From Cryobacterium cryoconiti (lineage in GTDB: Bacteria > Actinomycetota > Actinomycetes > Actinomycetales > Microbacteriaceae), in contig NZ_SOHA01000036.1 in the NCBI RefSeq assembly GCF_004403065.1, forward strand, positions 1 to 64,000: DNA of 64,000 nucleotides. The letters run 5' to 3'. Shown piece by piece: positions 55,229-63,533 of this stretch. The stretch's first letter is position 1. Every line of letters begins with the position of its first letter. The notes under the pieces are model-generated. The model saw nothing but the letters and a program-made list of their open reading frames with translations, did not search any database and was not told where the DNA came from. The translations under genes were made by a program, and so were the position numbers.

Positions 55229-56821
55229 ATGACAATCGACCCGAAAGAGGCACACCTGTGGATCGTGGGTGGAGGGATCGCCGGGATGGCGACCGCAGCC
55301 TTCGCTATCAGAGACGCCGGGGTACCCGGTGAGAACATCCACATCCTCGAGGAACTGGGGCACGTCGGCGGGGCCATGGATGCCGTGGACTCTCCGGCAA
55401 TTCGTGGGGCCATGGTGACGCGCGGGGCCCGGATGTTCTGCGAAGAGGTGTACCAGACCACCTGGGACCTCTTCTCCACGATTCCTTCCCTGGAGGACCC
55501 GGATGTCACCGTTCGGCAGGAGATGCTGGACTGGAACGACAAGCACGAGACCCACGGCAAGACCCGGCTGGCCGATGCGCGGCACCGCATCTTGGATGCC
55601 ACGGATTACGGCCTGAACACACGCGACCGGTTTGAGATTTCGCGCATGCTCGCCCTGAGCGAGAAGGCCCTCGGCGCTCGTCGCATCGAAGATCTCTTCA
55701 GTGCGCACTTCCTGCAGACCAATTTCTGGCACATGTGGCGCACCACGTTCGCTTTCCAGAAGTGGAACTCCGCCGCCGAGCTTCGCCGCTACTTCCTGCG
55801 CTTCATCCAGGAGTTCGAGAACCTCGACACGCTCTCCGGGGTACGGCGGACCAAGTACAACCAGAACGACTCGATGATCGTGCCGCTCCAGCGGTGGCTG
55901 GTCGCTCAAGGTGTCGACGTGCGCTTCGGCACGCGCGTCACGGATGTCGACTTCACCAGCTCTCCCCGGCGGCGGCGCGCAACCTGCTTGCACGTAGAGG
56001 ATTCGGCCGGCAGCAGCGCAATCGACCTCGGCCAGAACGACCTCGCCTTCATCACCATCGGATCCATCGTCGCCGACACCACCTACGGCGGGAACGACAC
56101 CGTGCCGCCGCTGGTCCGGGACCGGGTGGACGGCAGCTGGTCACTCTGGGAGGAGCTGGCCAAGAAGGCCCCCGACTTCGGGCGCCCCAACACGTTCTGC
56201 GGCAACGTCGACGAGAGCAAGTGGGAATCGTTCACCCTCACGATGCACAGCGACGCGCTCATCAAGCGATGGGTGGAATACACCGGCAACGAACTGGGCA
56301 CCGGCGCCATGACGACGCTGGTCGATTCACCCTGGTACCTGTCGGCCGTCGTGGTGGGGCAGCCGCACTTCGCCAACCAGCCCGAGGGCACCTACACGAT
56401 GTGGGGCTGGGGGCTGGAGATCGACAACGAGGGCGGCTACGTCAAGAAGCGGATGTCGCAGGCGACCGGCACGGAGATCCTCACCGAGCTCATCCACCAG
56501 TTCGGCTTCGAGGACATCCTCGAGGAGGTGCTCGCCACGACGGATGTCACGACGTCGATGATGCCGTACGCCTCCGCACTGTTCGCCCGGCGCGTTCCCG
56601 GGGACCGCCCCAAGGTCATCCCCGACGGCGCGCAGAATTTCGCGTTCCTCGGGCAGTTCACCGAGCTCCCCGGCGACGTCGTGTTCACCGTGGAGTACTC
56701 GATCCACGGTGCCATGCACGCGGTGTACGAGTTCCTCGGGGTCGACCGGGAGATCCCGCCGATCTTCAAGGGCCTGCACGACCCAAAGGTTCTGGTCAAG
56801 GCGCTCCAGGCCGCCTACTGA
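55229..56821 (+). CDS. Oleate hydratase, copy 1
   Basis: 530 residues, the short actinobacterial form. FAD-binding GGGIAGMATAAFAIRD starts at residue 14. The family converts oleic acid and related cis-unsaturated fatty acids to 10-hydroxy acids by adding water. The region that in other subfamilies carries the catalytic glutamate (EGRE/GGRE) reads TRGARMF (64-70), so Met69 replaces it, as reported for the Rhodococcus erythropolis enzyme; the second Gly of RGGR is Ala here. ATG has GAGAGGA upstream. It is followed by a close paralogue. Confidence 0.94.
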   Translation: MTIDPKEAHLWIVGGGIAGMATAAFAIRDAGVPGENIHILEELGHVGGAMDAVDSPAIRGAMVTRGARMFCEEVYQTTWDLFSTIPSLEDPDVTVRQEMLDWNDKHETHGKTRLADARHRILDATDYGLNTRDRFEISRMLALSEKALGARRIEDLFSAHFLQTNFWHMWRTTFAFQKWNSAAELRRYFLRFIQEFENLDTLSGVRRTKYNQNDSMIVPLQRWLVAQGVDVRFGTRVTDVDFTSSPRRRRATCLHVEDSAGSSAIDLGQNDLAFITIGSIVADTTYGGNDTVPPLVRDRVDGSWSLWEELAKKAPDFGRPNTFCGNVDESKWESFTLTMHSDALIKRWVEYTGNELGTGAMTTLVDSPWYLSAVVVGQPHFANQPEGTYTMWGWGLEIDNEGGYVKKRMSQATGTEILTELIHQFGFEDILEEVLATTDVTTSMMPYASALFARRVPGDRPKVIPDGAQNFAFLGQFTELPGDVVFTVEYSIHGAMHAVYEFLGVDREIPPIFKGLHDPKVLVKALQAAY

Positions 56822-56911
56822 GCAGGCCCGGCGCCACCGCAAGAGGCCGGTGGCCTGGCTACCCGACAGCACCGCAGCACCGAAGCACGCACCAATTTGA
56901 AGGGAACGAAC

Positions 56912-58507
56912 ATGACCATTGATCCGAAGCAGGCCCACCTGTGGATCGTCGGCGGGGGGATCGCCGGCATGGCGGCCGCCGCCTTCGCCATCCGCGACGC
57001 CCAGGTGCCTGGGCCGAATATTCACATCCTCGAGGAGCTCGACGTCACCGGTGGGGGCATGGACGGGGCGAACTCCCCCGTGGTCCCGGGCACCTATGTG
57101 ACACGCGGCGGCCGGATGTTCGAGGAGCAGGCCTACCAGACCACCTGGGACCTCTTCTCCACGATCCCGTCCCTCGAGAATCCGGAGGTAACCGTCCGCC
57201 AGGAAACCCTCGACTTCAACGCCACGTTCAAGACCCATGCCCGAGCGCGCCTGGTCGATGCGCAGCACCGCATCCTGGACGCCTCGAGTTACGGCCTGAG
57301 CAACGGGGACCGGCTCGAAATGACTCGCATGCTGGCGATGAACGAAAAGGCCCTCGGCGCTCGCCGCATCGACGAAATGTTCGGGAAGCACTTCTTCGAG
57401 ACCAACTTCTGGCAGATGTGGCGGACCATGTTCGCCTTTCAGAAGTGGCACTCGGTCATTGAGCTGCGCCGCTACTTCCTGCGCTTTGTCCAGGAATTCG
57501 ACCTGCTCGACACGGTCGGGGGGATCTGCCGAACCAAGTACAACCAGTACGACTCGATGATCGTTCCGCTGCAACGCTGGCTCGTGGCCCAGGGCGTCGA
57601 CGTCCGCTTCGGCACGCGCGTCACCAATGTCGACTTCGCCGGCGCAGATCAGCCCCGGCGTGCCACGCGCCTCCACATCGAAGACTCGGCTGGAACCTCG
57701 ACGATCCCGCTCGGTCAGGACGACTTCACCTTCATCACCATTGGTTCCATCACCGCCGACACCACCTACGGCGGTAATGACACGGTGCCGCCGCTGATCC
57801 GCGACCGCGTCGACGGCGCCTGGTCTCTGTGGGAGGAGATCGCCAAGCAGGCCCCCGACTTCGGACGCCCCAATACCTTCAACGGCAACATCGACGAGAA
57901 CAAGTGGGAGTCGTTCACGCTGACGATGCAGAGCGATGTGCTACTCAACAGCATCATCGACTACACGGGCAACGAACCGGGAACTGGCGCGTTGACCACA
58001 TTCATCGAGTCGGGCTGGCACCTGTCGATGGTTGTGCCGGCCCAGCCCCACTTCCCCGACATGGCAGCGAACACCTACACATTGTGGGGCTACGGCTTCG
58101 AGATCGACGACGAAGGCGACTTCGTCAAGAAGCGGATGTCGCAAGCCACGGGCAAGGAGATCCTGACCGAGCTTGTCCACCAGCTCGGCTTCGAGGACAT
58201 CCTCGAGGAAGTGCTCGCCACCACGGACGTGACCACCGTGATGATGCCGTACGCCTCGGCCCTATTCAGCCGCCGAGTCCCGGAGGACCGCCCCAAGGTC
58301 ATCCCGGACGGTTCGCAGAACTTCGCATTCCTCGGCCAGTTCACCGAGCTGCCCGGCGACGTCGTCTTCACCGTGGAGTACTCCATCCATGGGGCTATGC
58401 ACGCGGTGTACGAGTTCTTCGGCGTCCAACGGGCGATCCCGCCGATTTACCGGGGGTTGCACGACCCCAAGGTCAGCCTGAAGGCCCTCAAGTCAGCGTT
58501 CAAGTGA
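56912..58507 (+). CDS. Oleate hydratase, copy 2
   Basis: 531 residues. By eye it is very similar to copy 1 along the whole length (e.g. identical KEALGARRI-like, EILTELxHQxGFEDILEEVLATTDVT and AFLGQFTELPGDVVFTVEYSIHGAMHAVYEF), so the pair arose by tandem duplication. Its motif is TRGGRMF (64-70), one Gly more canonical than copy 1. Differences cluster at the lid side (EELDVTGGGMDGAN versus EELGHVGGAMDAVD), hinting at different chain preference. ATG has GAAGGG 7 bp upstream. It is 90 bp after copy 1 and is followed by a strong terminator. Confidence 0.94.
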   Translation: MTIDPKQAHLWIVGGGIAGMAAAAFAIRDAQVPGPNIHILEELDVTGGGMDGANSPVVPGTYVTRGGRMFEEQAYQTTWDLFSTIPSLENPEVTVRQETLDFNATFKTHARARLVDAQHRILDASSYGLSNGDRLEMTRMLAMNEKALGARRIDEMFGKHFFETNFWQMWRTMFAFQKWHSVIELRRYFLRFVQEFDLLDTVGGICRTKYNQYDSMIVPLQRWLVAQGVDVRFGTRVTNVDFAGADQPRRATRLHIEDSAGTSTIPLGQDDFTFITIGSITADTTYGGNDTVPPLIRDRVDGAWSLWEEIAKQAPDFGRPNTFNGNIDENKWESFTLTMQSDVLLNSIIDYTGNEPGTGALTTFIESGWHLSMVVPAQPHFPDMAANTYTLWGYGFEIDDEGDFVKKRMSQATGKEILTELVHQLGFEDILEEVLATTDVTTVMMPYASALFSRRVPEDRPKVIPDGSQNFAFLGQFTELPGDVVFTVEYSIHGAMHAVYEFFGVQRAIPPIYRGLHDPKVSLKALKSAFK

Positions 58508-58556
58508 GTCGACCGGGCCGGGCGCCGCAAGTTCCCGTCGCCTGCCCCTGAAACGA

Positions 58557-58588
58557 CGAATGGCCTCCGAAATCTCGGAGGCCATTCG
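58557..58588 (+). terminator. Strong hairpin terminator after the oleate hydratase pair
   Basis: A perfect 14-bp stem (CGAATGGCCTCCGA and its complement) with an AATC loop, 50 bp after the stop codon. Confidence 0.85.
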
Positions 58589-58599
58589 CTAGCAAGAAA

Positions 58600-58642
58600 G
58601 AACCCCCTGCATTCCAGCGGAACAGTGGCTGCACGGGGTTTC
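58600..58642. other. Second structured hairpin of unknown role
   Basis: GAACCCC pairs with GGGGTTTC, then TGCA with TGCA after a mismatch, and an inner TTCC-AGC-GGAA hairpin sits in the loop. A TTTTT run lies about 10 bp beyond. It may be a second terminator or a structured RNA. The rest of 58643-58791 shows no gene. Confidence 0.5.
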
Positions 58643-58791
58643 TGTGACGGGTTTTTCCACTAACTCACAGGCCGATGAGTCACCGGGTATTTTATCGGCA
58701 CGCTCGCGCACATCCACCGCGGTCTGCCAATGATCCTCTACCGGCCGAGCAACACGGCCAACTCGTCGAGCGACTCCCCCGTAATCGTGAA

Positions 58792-59253
58792 CTACGGGGT
58801 GACACCCTCGAGCAAAATCGCGAGCTCGTCGAATTCGACGTCCCAGCCCTCCCGGTTCTGCTCAAGACGTTCGCGACGGTACAGGGTGCCGCCGGGGAGT
58901 GTGTCGAAGCCCGATTCGACCACCGTGACATCCGTCCCGGTACCAGCATCGGCGATGGTGAAGCGCACGTGCGTCGCGTACTCGTCGAGCTTCTCGGCGG
59001 GGATTCCCGACCAACGGAAGCCGAACGAGCTGTCGGGCACCACCTCGGTGATTTCGATCGGGAAGCTGCCGTAGTCATCCCAGTGGATGCTGCCCGTAGC
59101 GCCGGGCTCGAGCGCGGCGAACACCACACCGTCTCCGAACCACTGGACCATCACCTCGGGGTCGGTCAGCGCCTTCCAGACGCTCGCGCGCGAGGCCTCG
59201 ATGTGCACGGTGCGGGTCACGGTGTGGCCCTTGATTCTTGCGTGATCAGACAC
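58792..59253 (-). CDS. SRPBCC (AHSA1-like) protein
   Basis: 153 residues. RTVHIEASRASVWKALTDPEVMVQWFGDGVVFA and the C-terminal GFDTLPGGTLYRRERLEQNREGWDVEFDELAILLEG are typical of activator-of-Hsp90-homologue (AHSA1/START-like) domains. These form a hydrophobic cavity; the ligand is unknown. GTG start chosen for GAAGGA 6 bp upstream. Confidence 0.88.
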   Translation of the reverse strand: MSDHARIKGHTVTRTVHIEASRASVWKALTDPEVMVQWFGDGVVFAALEPGATGSIHWDDYGSFPIEITEVVPDSSFGFRWSGIPAEKLDEYATHVRFTIADAGTGTDVTVVESGFDTLPGGTLYRRERLEQNREGWDVEFDELAILLEGVTP

Positions 59254-59442
59254 GGTGTTTCCTTCACAATCGGGCCGAGCGCGACGGGACATTGCCCGCC
59301 GAGCGGCACGTCAACTAGTTCTGCCAACGCACCTCCTCGAGCGTACTGTGGATGCGGGAAGCAGCCCAGGTTGGACGAAGGCGCCGACGGGCCGACGGGT
59401 CTCGTGCGGTTCGCCCGGTGGACGTTCCGGGTTTTCCCGCTT

Positions 59443-60186
59443 TCACCGCATTCCCACCGTGAGCGGCGCGGTCATGGCGCGGTGCTGGGCTTCGGTGTCG
59501 TGCTCGGCGAATCGACCTGAGAGTGCATATCGCATCAGGACCATGTCGCCGATCTGCCGGACCTCCGCGAGGGTCGCCCGCCGATCGCTGTTCCACGGAA
59601 ACACTCCGTCGCCGACGAATCGGGCGCCGCCGGCGTTGCCGAGGAAGAACGGTGCCATCGAAAGGTGGAGTTCGTCGACGAGATTCGCGGCCAGAAACTG
59701 GGTGTGGATCATGGCTCCTCCCTCGACCATGAGCTCGCCAATCCCGCGATCCCCCAGGTCCGCAACGAGGTCGGTCATCGTCACGTCGCCGCCCAGGCCG
59801 ACGACGACGGCGCCTCCGAGCCGTCGCCGGAGGCTTTCGGCGATCGGTGCGGGGCAGTACACCAGCCTGGTGGTGTCGCCTGCGGTGAAGAATGCGGCGT
59901 TCGGATCCAGATCGCCCGTCGCCGTCACCGTCACCTTCCACGGTGAACGGGCCAGGCCGGTGGTCTCTCGACGGCCTTGGCGGGCAACGCTGCGCACCAG
60001 CAGTCGCGGGTTGTCGCGCCGCACGGTGCGTGCCCCGATCAGAATGGCGTCGCTGCGTGCTCGCACCTCATCGACACGATCGAAGTCGTCGTCATTCGAG
60101 AGCGTGAGCCGTGGAGGACTCGCTGTGTCGAGATACCCATCGAGTGAGATGGCGCAACTCAGAGTGACGTAGGGCGTGACGCTCAT
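59443..60186 (-). CDS. RibD C-terminal/dihydrofolate-reductase-like protein (last gene of the operon)
   Basis: 247 residues. VTLSCAISLDGYLD, SDAILIGARTVRRDNPRLLVR and a GELMVEGGAMIHTQFLAANLVDEL segment match the reductase half of RibD, which reduces the ribosyl group of a pyrimidine in riboflavin synthesis. The deaminase half is absent. In this operon it would reduce a pathway intermediate. ATG has AGGAGGAG upstream and overlaps the stop of the membrane gene by 4 nt. The 59254-59442 gap after it holds no gene. Confidence 0.92.
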   Translation of the reverse strand: MSVTPYVTLSCAISLDGYLDTASPPRLTLSNDDDFDRVDEVRARSDAILIGARTVRRDNPRLLVRSVARQGRRETTGLARSPWKVTVTATGDLDPNAAFFTAGDTTRLVYCPAPIAESLRRRLGGAVVVGLGGDVTMTDLVADLGDRGIGELMVEGGAMIHTQFLAANLVDELHLSMAPFFLGNAGGARFVGDGVFPWNSDRRATLAEVRQIGDMVLMRYALSGRFAEHDTEAQHRAMTAPLTVGMR

Positions 60187-61244
60187 GATGTCTCCTCCTG
60201 GTCGAGAGCGGTCGGAATGAGGATGGATGCTGTGCGGGTCGGTGGCGTCGCCGATGACTCGCGCGGAAGCGTTCGGCGAGGCGTCCCCGGCATGGCGTGT
60301 TTCGATCCTCGCCGGCGGGCGGCGAAGACGGCGGCGACGACGGCCCCCGGCGCGATGGAGATGATGGCGAGCACGCCGAACAGGGTGGATGCTGCCACCC
60401 CCGCCGAGGCTCCGAAGCCGGTCAGTGCGAAGGCCCAACCGGCGATTCCCTCGCGCGGTCCCCAGCCGCCGATGTTCACCGGAATCGAGGCGCCGAGCAG
60501 GACGACCAGAGCGAGAGTGAGCATAGGCCCCGCCGGCACTCTCTCGCCCACCGCCGCGGTTGCGATCGTGAAGGTCGCCACATGGCAGCCGATCACGATG
60601 ACCGATGCGATCGCGACCTGCAGGGAGGTGCGAATCGACCCGAGGGCGGCGCGGAGTTCGTGCGCCTCACGCAGCAATGCCCGGCGCACGCGGGCGCTTG
60701 CCGCCGACGCCGCAGCAAGCGCTCCGATGACAACACCGAAACCGATCCCCAGCGCCGGCAGCAGGAATCCCTCGATCTCGGTGCCCAAATACGCCAGCAC
60801 CATCAGGGTCAGTGCGAGCTGAACGGCCTGCCCGGAGAAGCGTTCGATCGCGACTGCGCGTGCAGCTTGCCCGAGACGTGTTCCGCTCGGAACGCGGGTG
60901 ACGGCCCGTCGGATGTCCCCGATGATGCCGCCGGGAAGCATCATGTTCACGAACTGGGACTGATAGTACATTCCGACAGCAGTCGGCAGGCGCAGGGGGA
61001 TTCCCAGGCGCGACGCGATGAGTTGCCACCGCCACGCGGCTGCCACGGTTGCGGCCGCCGCGAAGAGGAGAGCCGCGACGATATTCGTACCGTTCAGGCT
61101 GAGGATGCCATCGATGAACGGGTCAGCGCCCACATGCGCGCCCACACCGACGAGAACGCCGCCGCCGACGATGAGACGAACGGTCCGGCGGAAGCCGGGA
61201 GAGTGAACTGCCCGGCGAAGCAGGGGTCGGATGGCGTGTGTCAT
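60183..61244 (-). CDS. Lysylphosphatidylglycerol-synthase-type transmembrane (flippase-like) protein
   Basis: 353 residues, about eight hydrophobic helices. It belongs to the UPF0104/AglD-like group, with FVNMMLPGGIIGDIRRAV, AVAIERFSGQAVQLAL and PVNIGGWGPREGIAGWAF as conserved loops. The catalytic synthase domain of MprF is absent, so it is more likely to translocate a lipid-linked product. The C-terminal tail is Arg/Pro/Thr-rich. It overlaps both neighbours by 4 nt. Confidence 0.9.
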   Translation of the reverse strand: MTHAIRPLLRRAVHSPGFRRTVRLIVGGGVLVGVGAHVGADPFIDGILSLNGTNIVAALLFAAAATVAAAWRWQLIASRLGIPLRLPTAVGMYYQSQFVNMMLPGGIIGDIRRAVTRVPSGTRLGQAARAVAIERFSGQAVQLALTLMVLAYLGTEIEGFLLPALGIGFGVVIGALAAASAASARVRRALLREAHELRAALGSIRTSLQVAIASVIVIGCHVATFTIATAAVGERVPAGPMLTLALVVLLGASIPVNIGGWGPREGIAGWAFALTGFGASAGVAASTLFGVLAIISIAPGAVVAAVFAARRRGSKHAMPGTPRRTLPRESSATPPTRTASILIPTALDQEETS

Positions 61245-62062
61245 CCGCGGGGCCAGGCCAGCAGGTCGACGTGACGGATGCGTGCGGCCAGCTCCCCGCG
61301 CGCGATCTGAGACAACCGCAGCCGGCGGTATCGGTCGACGTCGGTGCGCAGCCGGGGATCCTGTTCGATGGCGGCATCCACCCAGCCGTGAAACCACTCG
61401 ACCAGCAGGCGTTGCCGGCGGTGGTCAAGCCGCCATTCCGTCGTGCTCGGCCGCACAGTCCAACCGGCCGCCGTGAACAGTCCCCGCGCGATGGGCGCAC
61501 CATGCGGACCGAGCTGCCGGCGATCGTCGGTCAGTCGAAGTTGGTGCGCATTGAAGGCGGCCTCAAATGCTGCGTCCAGGTCGTCGCGAGGGCTGAAGCG
61601 AACCTGTCCAGTCACACTGAGCGACAGGAGAGCAGGGCACCTGGCCTCAACGCAGGCGTTCACGATCGTGTGGGTCTCGTGCGAGCTCAGCACGTCGAGC
61701 AATGCGGACGCTGTCACGAGTGACGCTCCCGCCAGATCGGACGGACGCAAGTCGGCGAGATCACCCGGCTGCGCGAGAACCGAGATCGCCACATTGTTCG
61801 CGTCCCTCGGACGCGTGCTGTCGATCGCCCGTTCGATCAGGTCCGCATTCCAGTCATGGAGAACCCACGTCTGGGGTCCGGGAAGGAGCGGAGCCAGCCA
61901 GCGCATCATCGAACCGGTCCCGCTGCCCAGATCGTGAACAATCACCGGACCCTCGGCGATCCTCGCGGCAGCTGCCAGCGCGAGGTCGTGTGATCGCGCA
62001 TCCGCGTCCTCCGGTTCCCGAAGAGCCAGCCAGTCCGCACTGACGAGAGGAATTCCGATCAT
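61241..62062 (-). CDS. SAM-dependent methyltransferase (class I)
   Basis: 273 residues. The SAM loop is VIVHDLGSGTGSMMRWLAPLLPGPQ, then WVLHDWNADLIERAI (acidic ribose contact). The C-terminal part has the AVEARCPALLSLSVTGQVRFSPRDDLD pattern found in small-molecule methyltransferases. ATG (MIGIPLV) overlaps the glycosyltransferase stop by 4 nt; the earlier frame start lacks support. Target unknown. Confidence 0.9.
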   Translation of the reverse strand: MIGIPLVSADWLALREPEDADARSHDLALAAAARIAEGPVIVHDLGSGTGSMMRWLAPLLPGPQTWVLHDWNADLIERAIDSTRPRDANNVAISVLAQPGDLADLRPSDLAGASLVTASALLDVLSSHETHTIVNACVEARCPALLSLSVTGQVRFSPRDDLDAAFEAAFNAHQLRLTDDRRQLGPHGAPIARGLFTAAGWTVRPSTTEWRLDHRRQRLLVEWFHGWVDAAIEQDPRLRTDVDRYRRLRLSQIARGELAARIRHVDLLAWPRG

Positions 62063-63138
62063 GCGGACACCGCCATTCCACTGAGTGCCATCTCGTCGAG
62101 CGTTGATGCAATGGCAGCGACTGTCGCGCTCCAGGGTCGGACCGATCCGCGAGCCTCCACCGCGGCCTCGGTGAGCCGCGACCTCTGGGCCCGACTGGCC
62201 CACCAGCGGCGCAGCACCACTGCGAGGGCCTGCGCATCGTCCGGCGGGACAAGGATTCCTGCCGTCATGCTCGATAAGGCTTCGGGTATGCCACCGACGC
62301 GGGCGGCCACGACGGGGATGCCCCGTGCCAGCGCCTCCGCGACAACCATGCCGAAGCTCTCGCTTCGGGACGGCACCACGACGAGGTCAGCTCGGGCGTA
62401 TGCCTCGTCCAGTCGTGCTCCGGCGAGAGAGCCGGTGAACGTTACCCTGTCGGTGAGGCGAGTCCGGTGGGCCATCCGCGTCAGCTCGTCGACGAAATCC
62501 GTTGCAATGTCGAGTGATCCGGCAAAGGTGCACGTCCACCCGTCGATGTCGGTGAGCTGCGCCAGGGCGCCGAGGAGAACGTCCTGACCCTTGTGCGGGG
62601 CGACCGCGCCAATACACAGCAGCCGGTTGCCAGATCGTGAAGCACTCGTCGGGGCGGCCGGATCCGTTCCGGGGTAGGCGACGATCACGTCGGGGGGCCG
62701 ACCGAGGCGGCGCGCGATGATTTCGGACCGTGTCCATCCGCTCGTTGCGATGATGCGTTTCGCCGCGCGAAATGCGTGTCGCTCACGATCGGCAGACACG
62801 GCATCGGCTTCCGCTAGTGCCGCTGAGACGACATTTCCGACCATGTGCGCCAGGATGATGAGCCGGAGCCGGGTGGAATGTGCCCTCAACGCCACCGATT
62901 CGCGCACAGCGACCAGACCATCGACGAGTGCGAGGGCGCCGTTCGGCAGCTGGGCCAGGGTCTGAGCCGTCAGCGTGTGATCATCCCGCGGAATCAGAAC
63001 CGTGTGAACCGTCCAGCCGCTGCGTCGAAGCCCCTCGCGAACGTGACGGTCGTAGACATTGCCGCCGCTGACCCTGTCCGCGTCGTCGATCGAATCAGGG
63101 ACGAAGAAGCACACCCACCGTGCCGAGGAGACGCTCAC
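62059..63138 (-). CDS. Glycosyltransferase, family 4 (GT-B fold)
   Basis: 359 residues. Donor-side motifs: [56 protein letters not shown] (EX7E in ESFGMVVAE). The N-terminal acceptor domain starts with [28 protein letters not shown] start, overlapping the upstream stop as GTGA. It would transfer a sugar to the pathway product. Confidence 0.93.
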   Translation of the reverse strand: MSVSSARWVCFFVPDSIDDADRVSGGNVYDRHVREGLRRSGWTVHTVLIPRDDHTLTAQTLAQLPNGALALVDGLVAVRESVALRAHSTRLRLIILAHMVGNVVSAALAEADAVSADRERHAFRAAKRIIATSGWTRSEIIARRLGRPPDVIVAYPGTDPAAPTSASRSGNRLLCIGAVAPHKGQDVLLGALAQLTDIDGWTCTFAGSLDIATDFVDELTRMAHRTRLTDRVTFTGSLAGARLDEAYARADLVVVPSRSESFGMVVAEALARGIPVVAARVGGIPEALSSMTAGILVPPDDAQALAVVLRRWWASRAQRSRLTEAAVEARGSVRPWSATVAAIASTLDEMALSGMAVSA

Positions 63139-63533
63139 GGTGCCCTCGTGTAACTTGCCCACGCAATGTGCGACTCGTGGAGCGTGACCGTGATGGACTG
63201 AAACTGCTGGCCGGGGGCGAGAGCCCCCGAGGTCACCTGTTCTGCCAGGCGATCCGCAATCACCTTGCAGAGCACTTCGGTGGTCGTGTTTCTGCCGGCG
63301 AAACGAGGATCCTCGTCGAGGTTGCGATAGGTGAGAGAACCCGTGATCTCTGCAAGCGCGGCAGTCACCCTTCCGATGTCCACCACGACGCCGTCGGCGT
63401 CCAGGTCGGTGGCCGCGAAGGAGGCGTCGACGACGAATGTGGCTCCATGGAGTTGTTGCGCGGGCCCGAACGATTCGCCGGCGAGGCTATGGGCGATCAT
63501 CATGTGGTCCCGAACCGTCACCGTGAATGTCAT
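63135..63533 (-). CDS. 6-pyruvoyltetrahydropterin synthase/QueD-like protein with altered active site
   Basis: 132 residues. The T-fold pattern is clear: MIAHSLAGE (zinc His15), QQLHGATF (His29), [35 protein letters not shown] (Glu that binds the pterin) and [13 protein letters not shown]. But the zinc motif is HGA instead of HGH (Ala31 for the third His) and the catalytic Cys before it is missing (FGPAQQ), so the usual lyase chemistry is unlikely. ATG 63533 overlaps the dehydrogenase stop by 4 nt. Confidence 0.85.
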   Translation of the reverse strand: MTFTVTVRDHMMIAHSLAGESFGPAQQLHGATFVVDASFAATDLDADGVVVDIGRVTAALAEITGSLTYRNLDEDPRFAGRNTTTEVLCKVIADRLAEQVTSGALAPGQQFQSITVTLHESHIAWASYTRAP

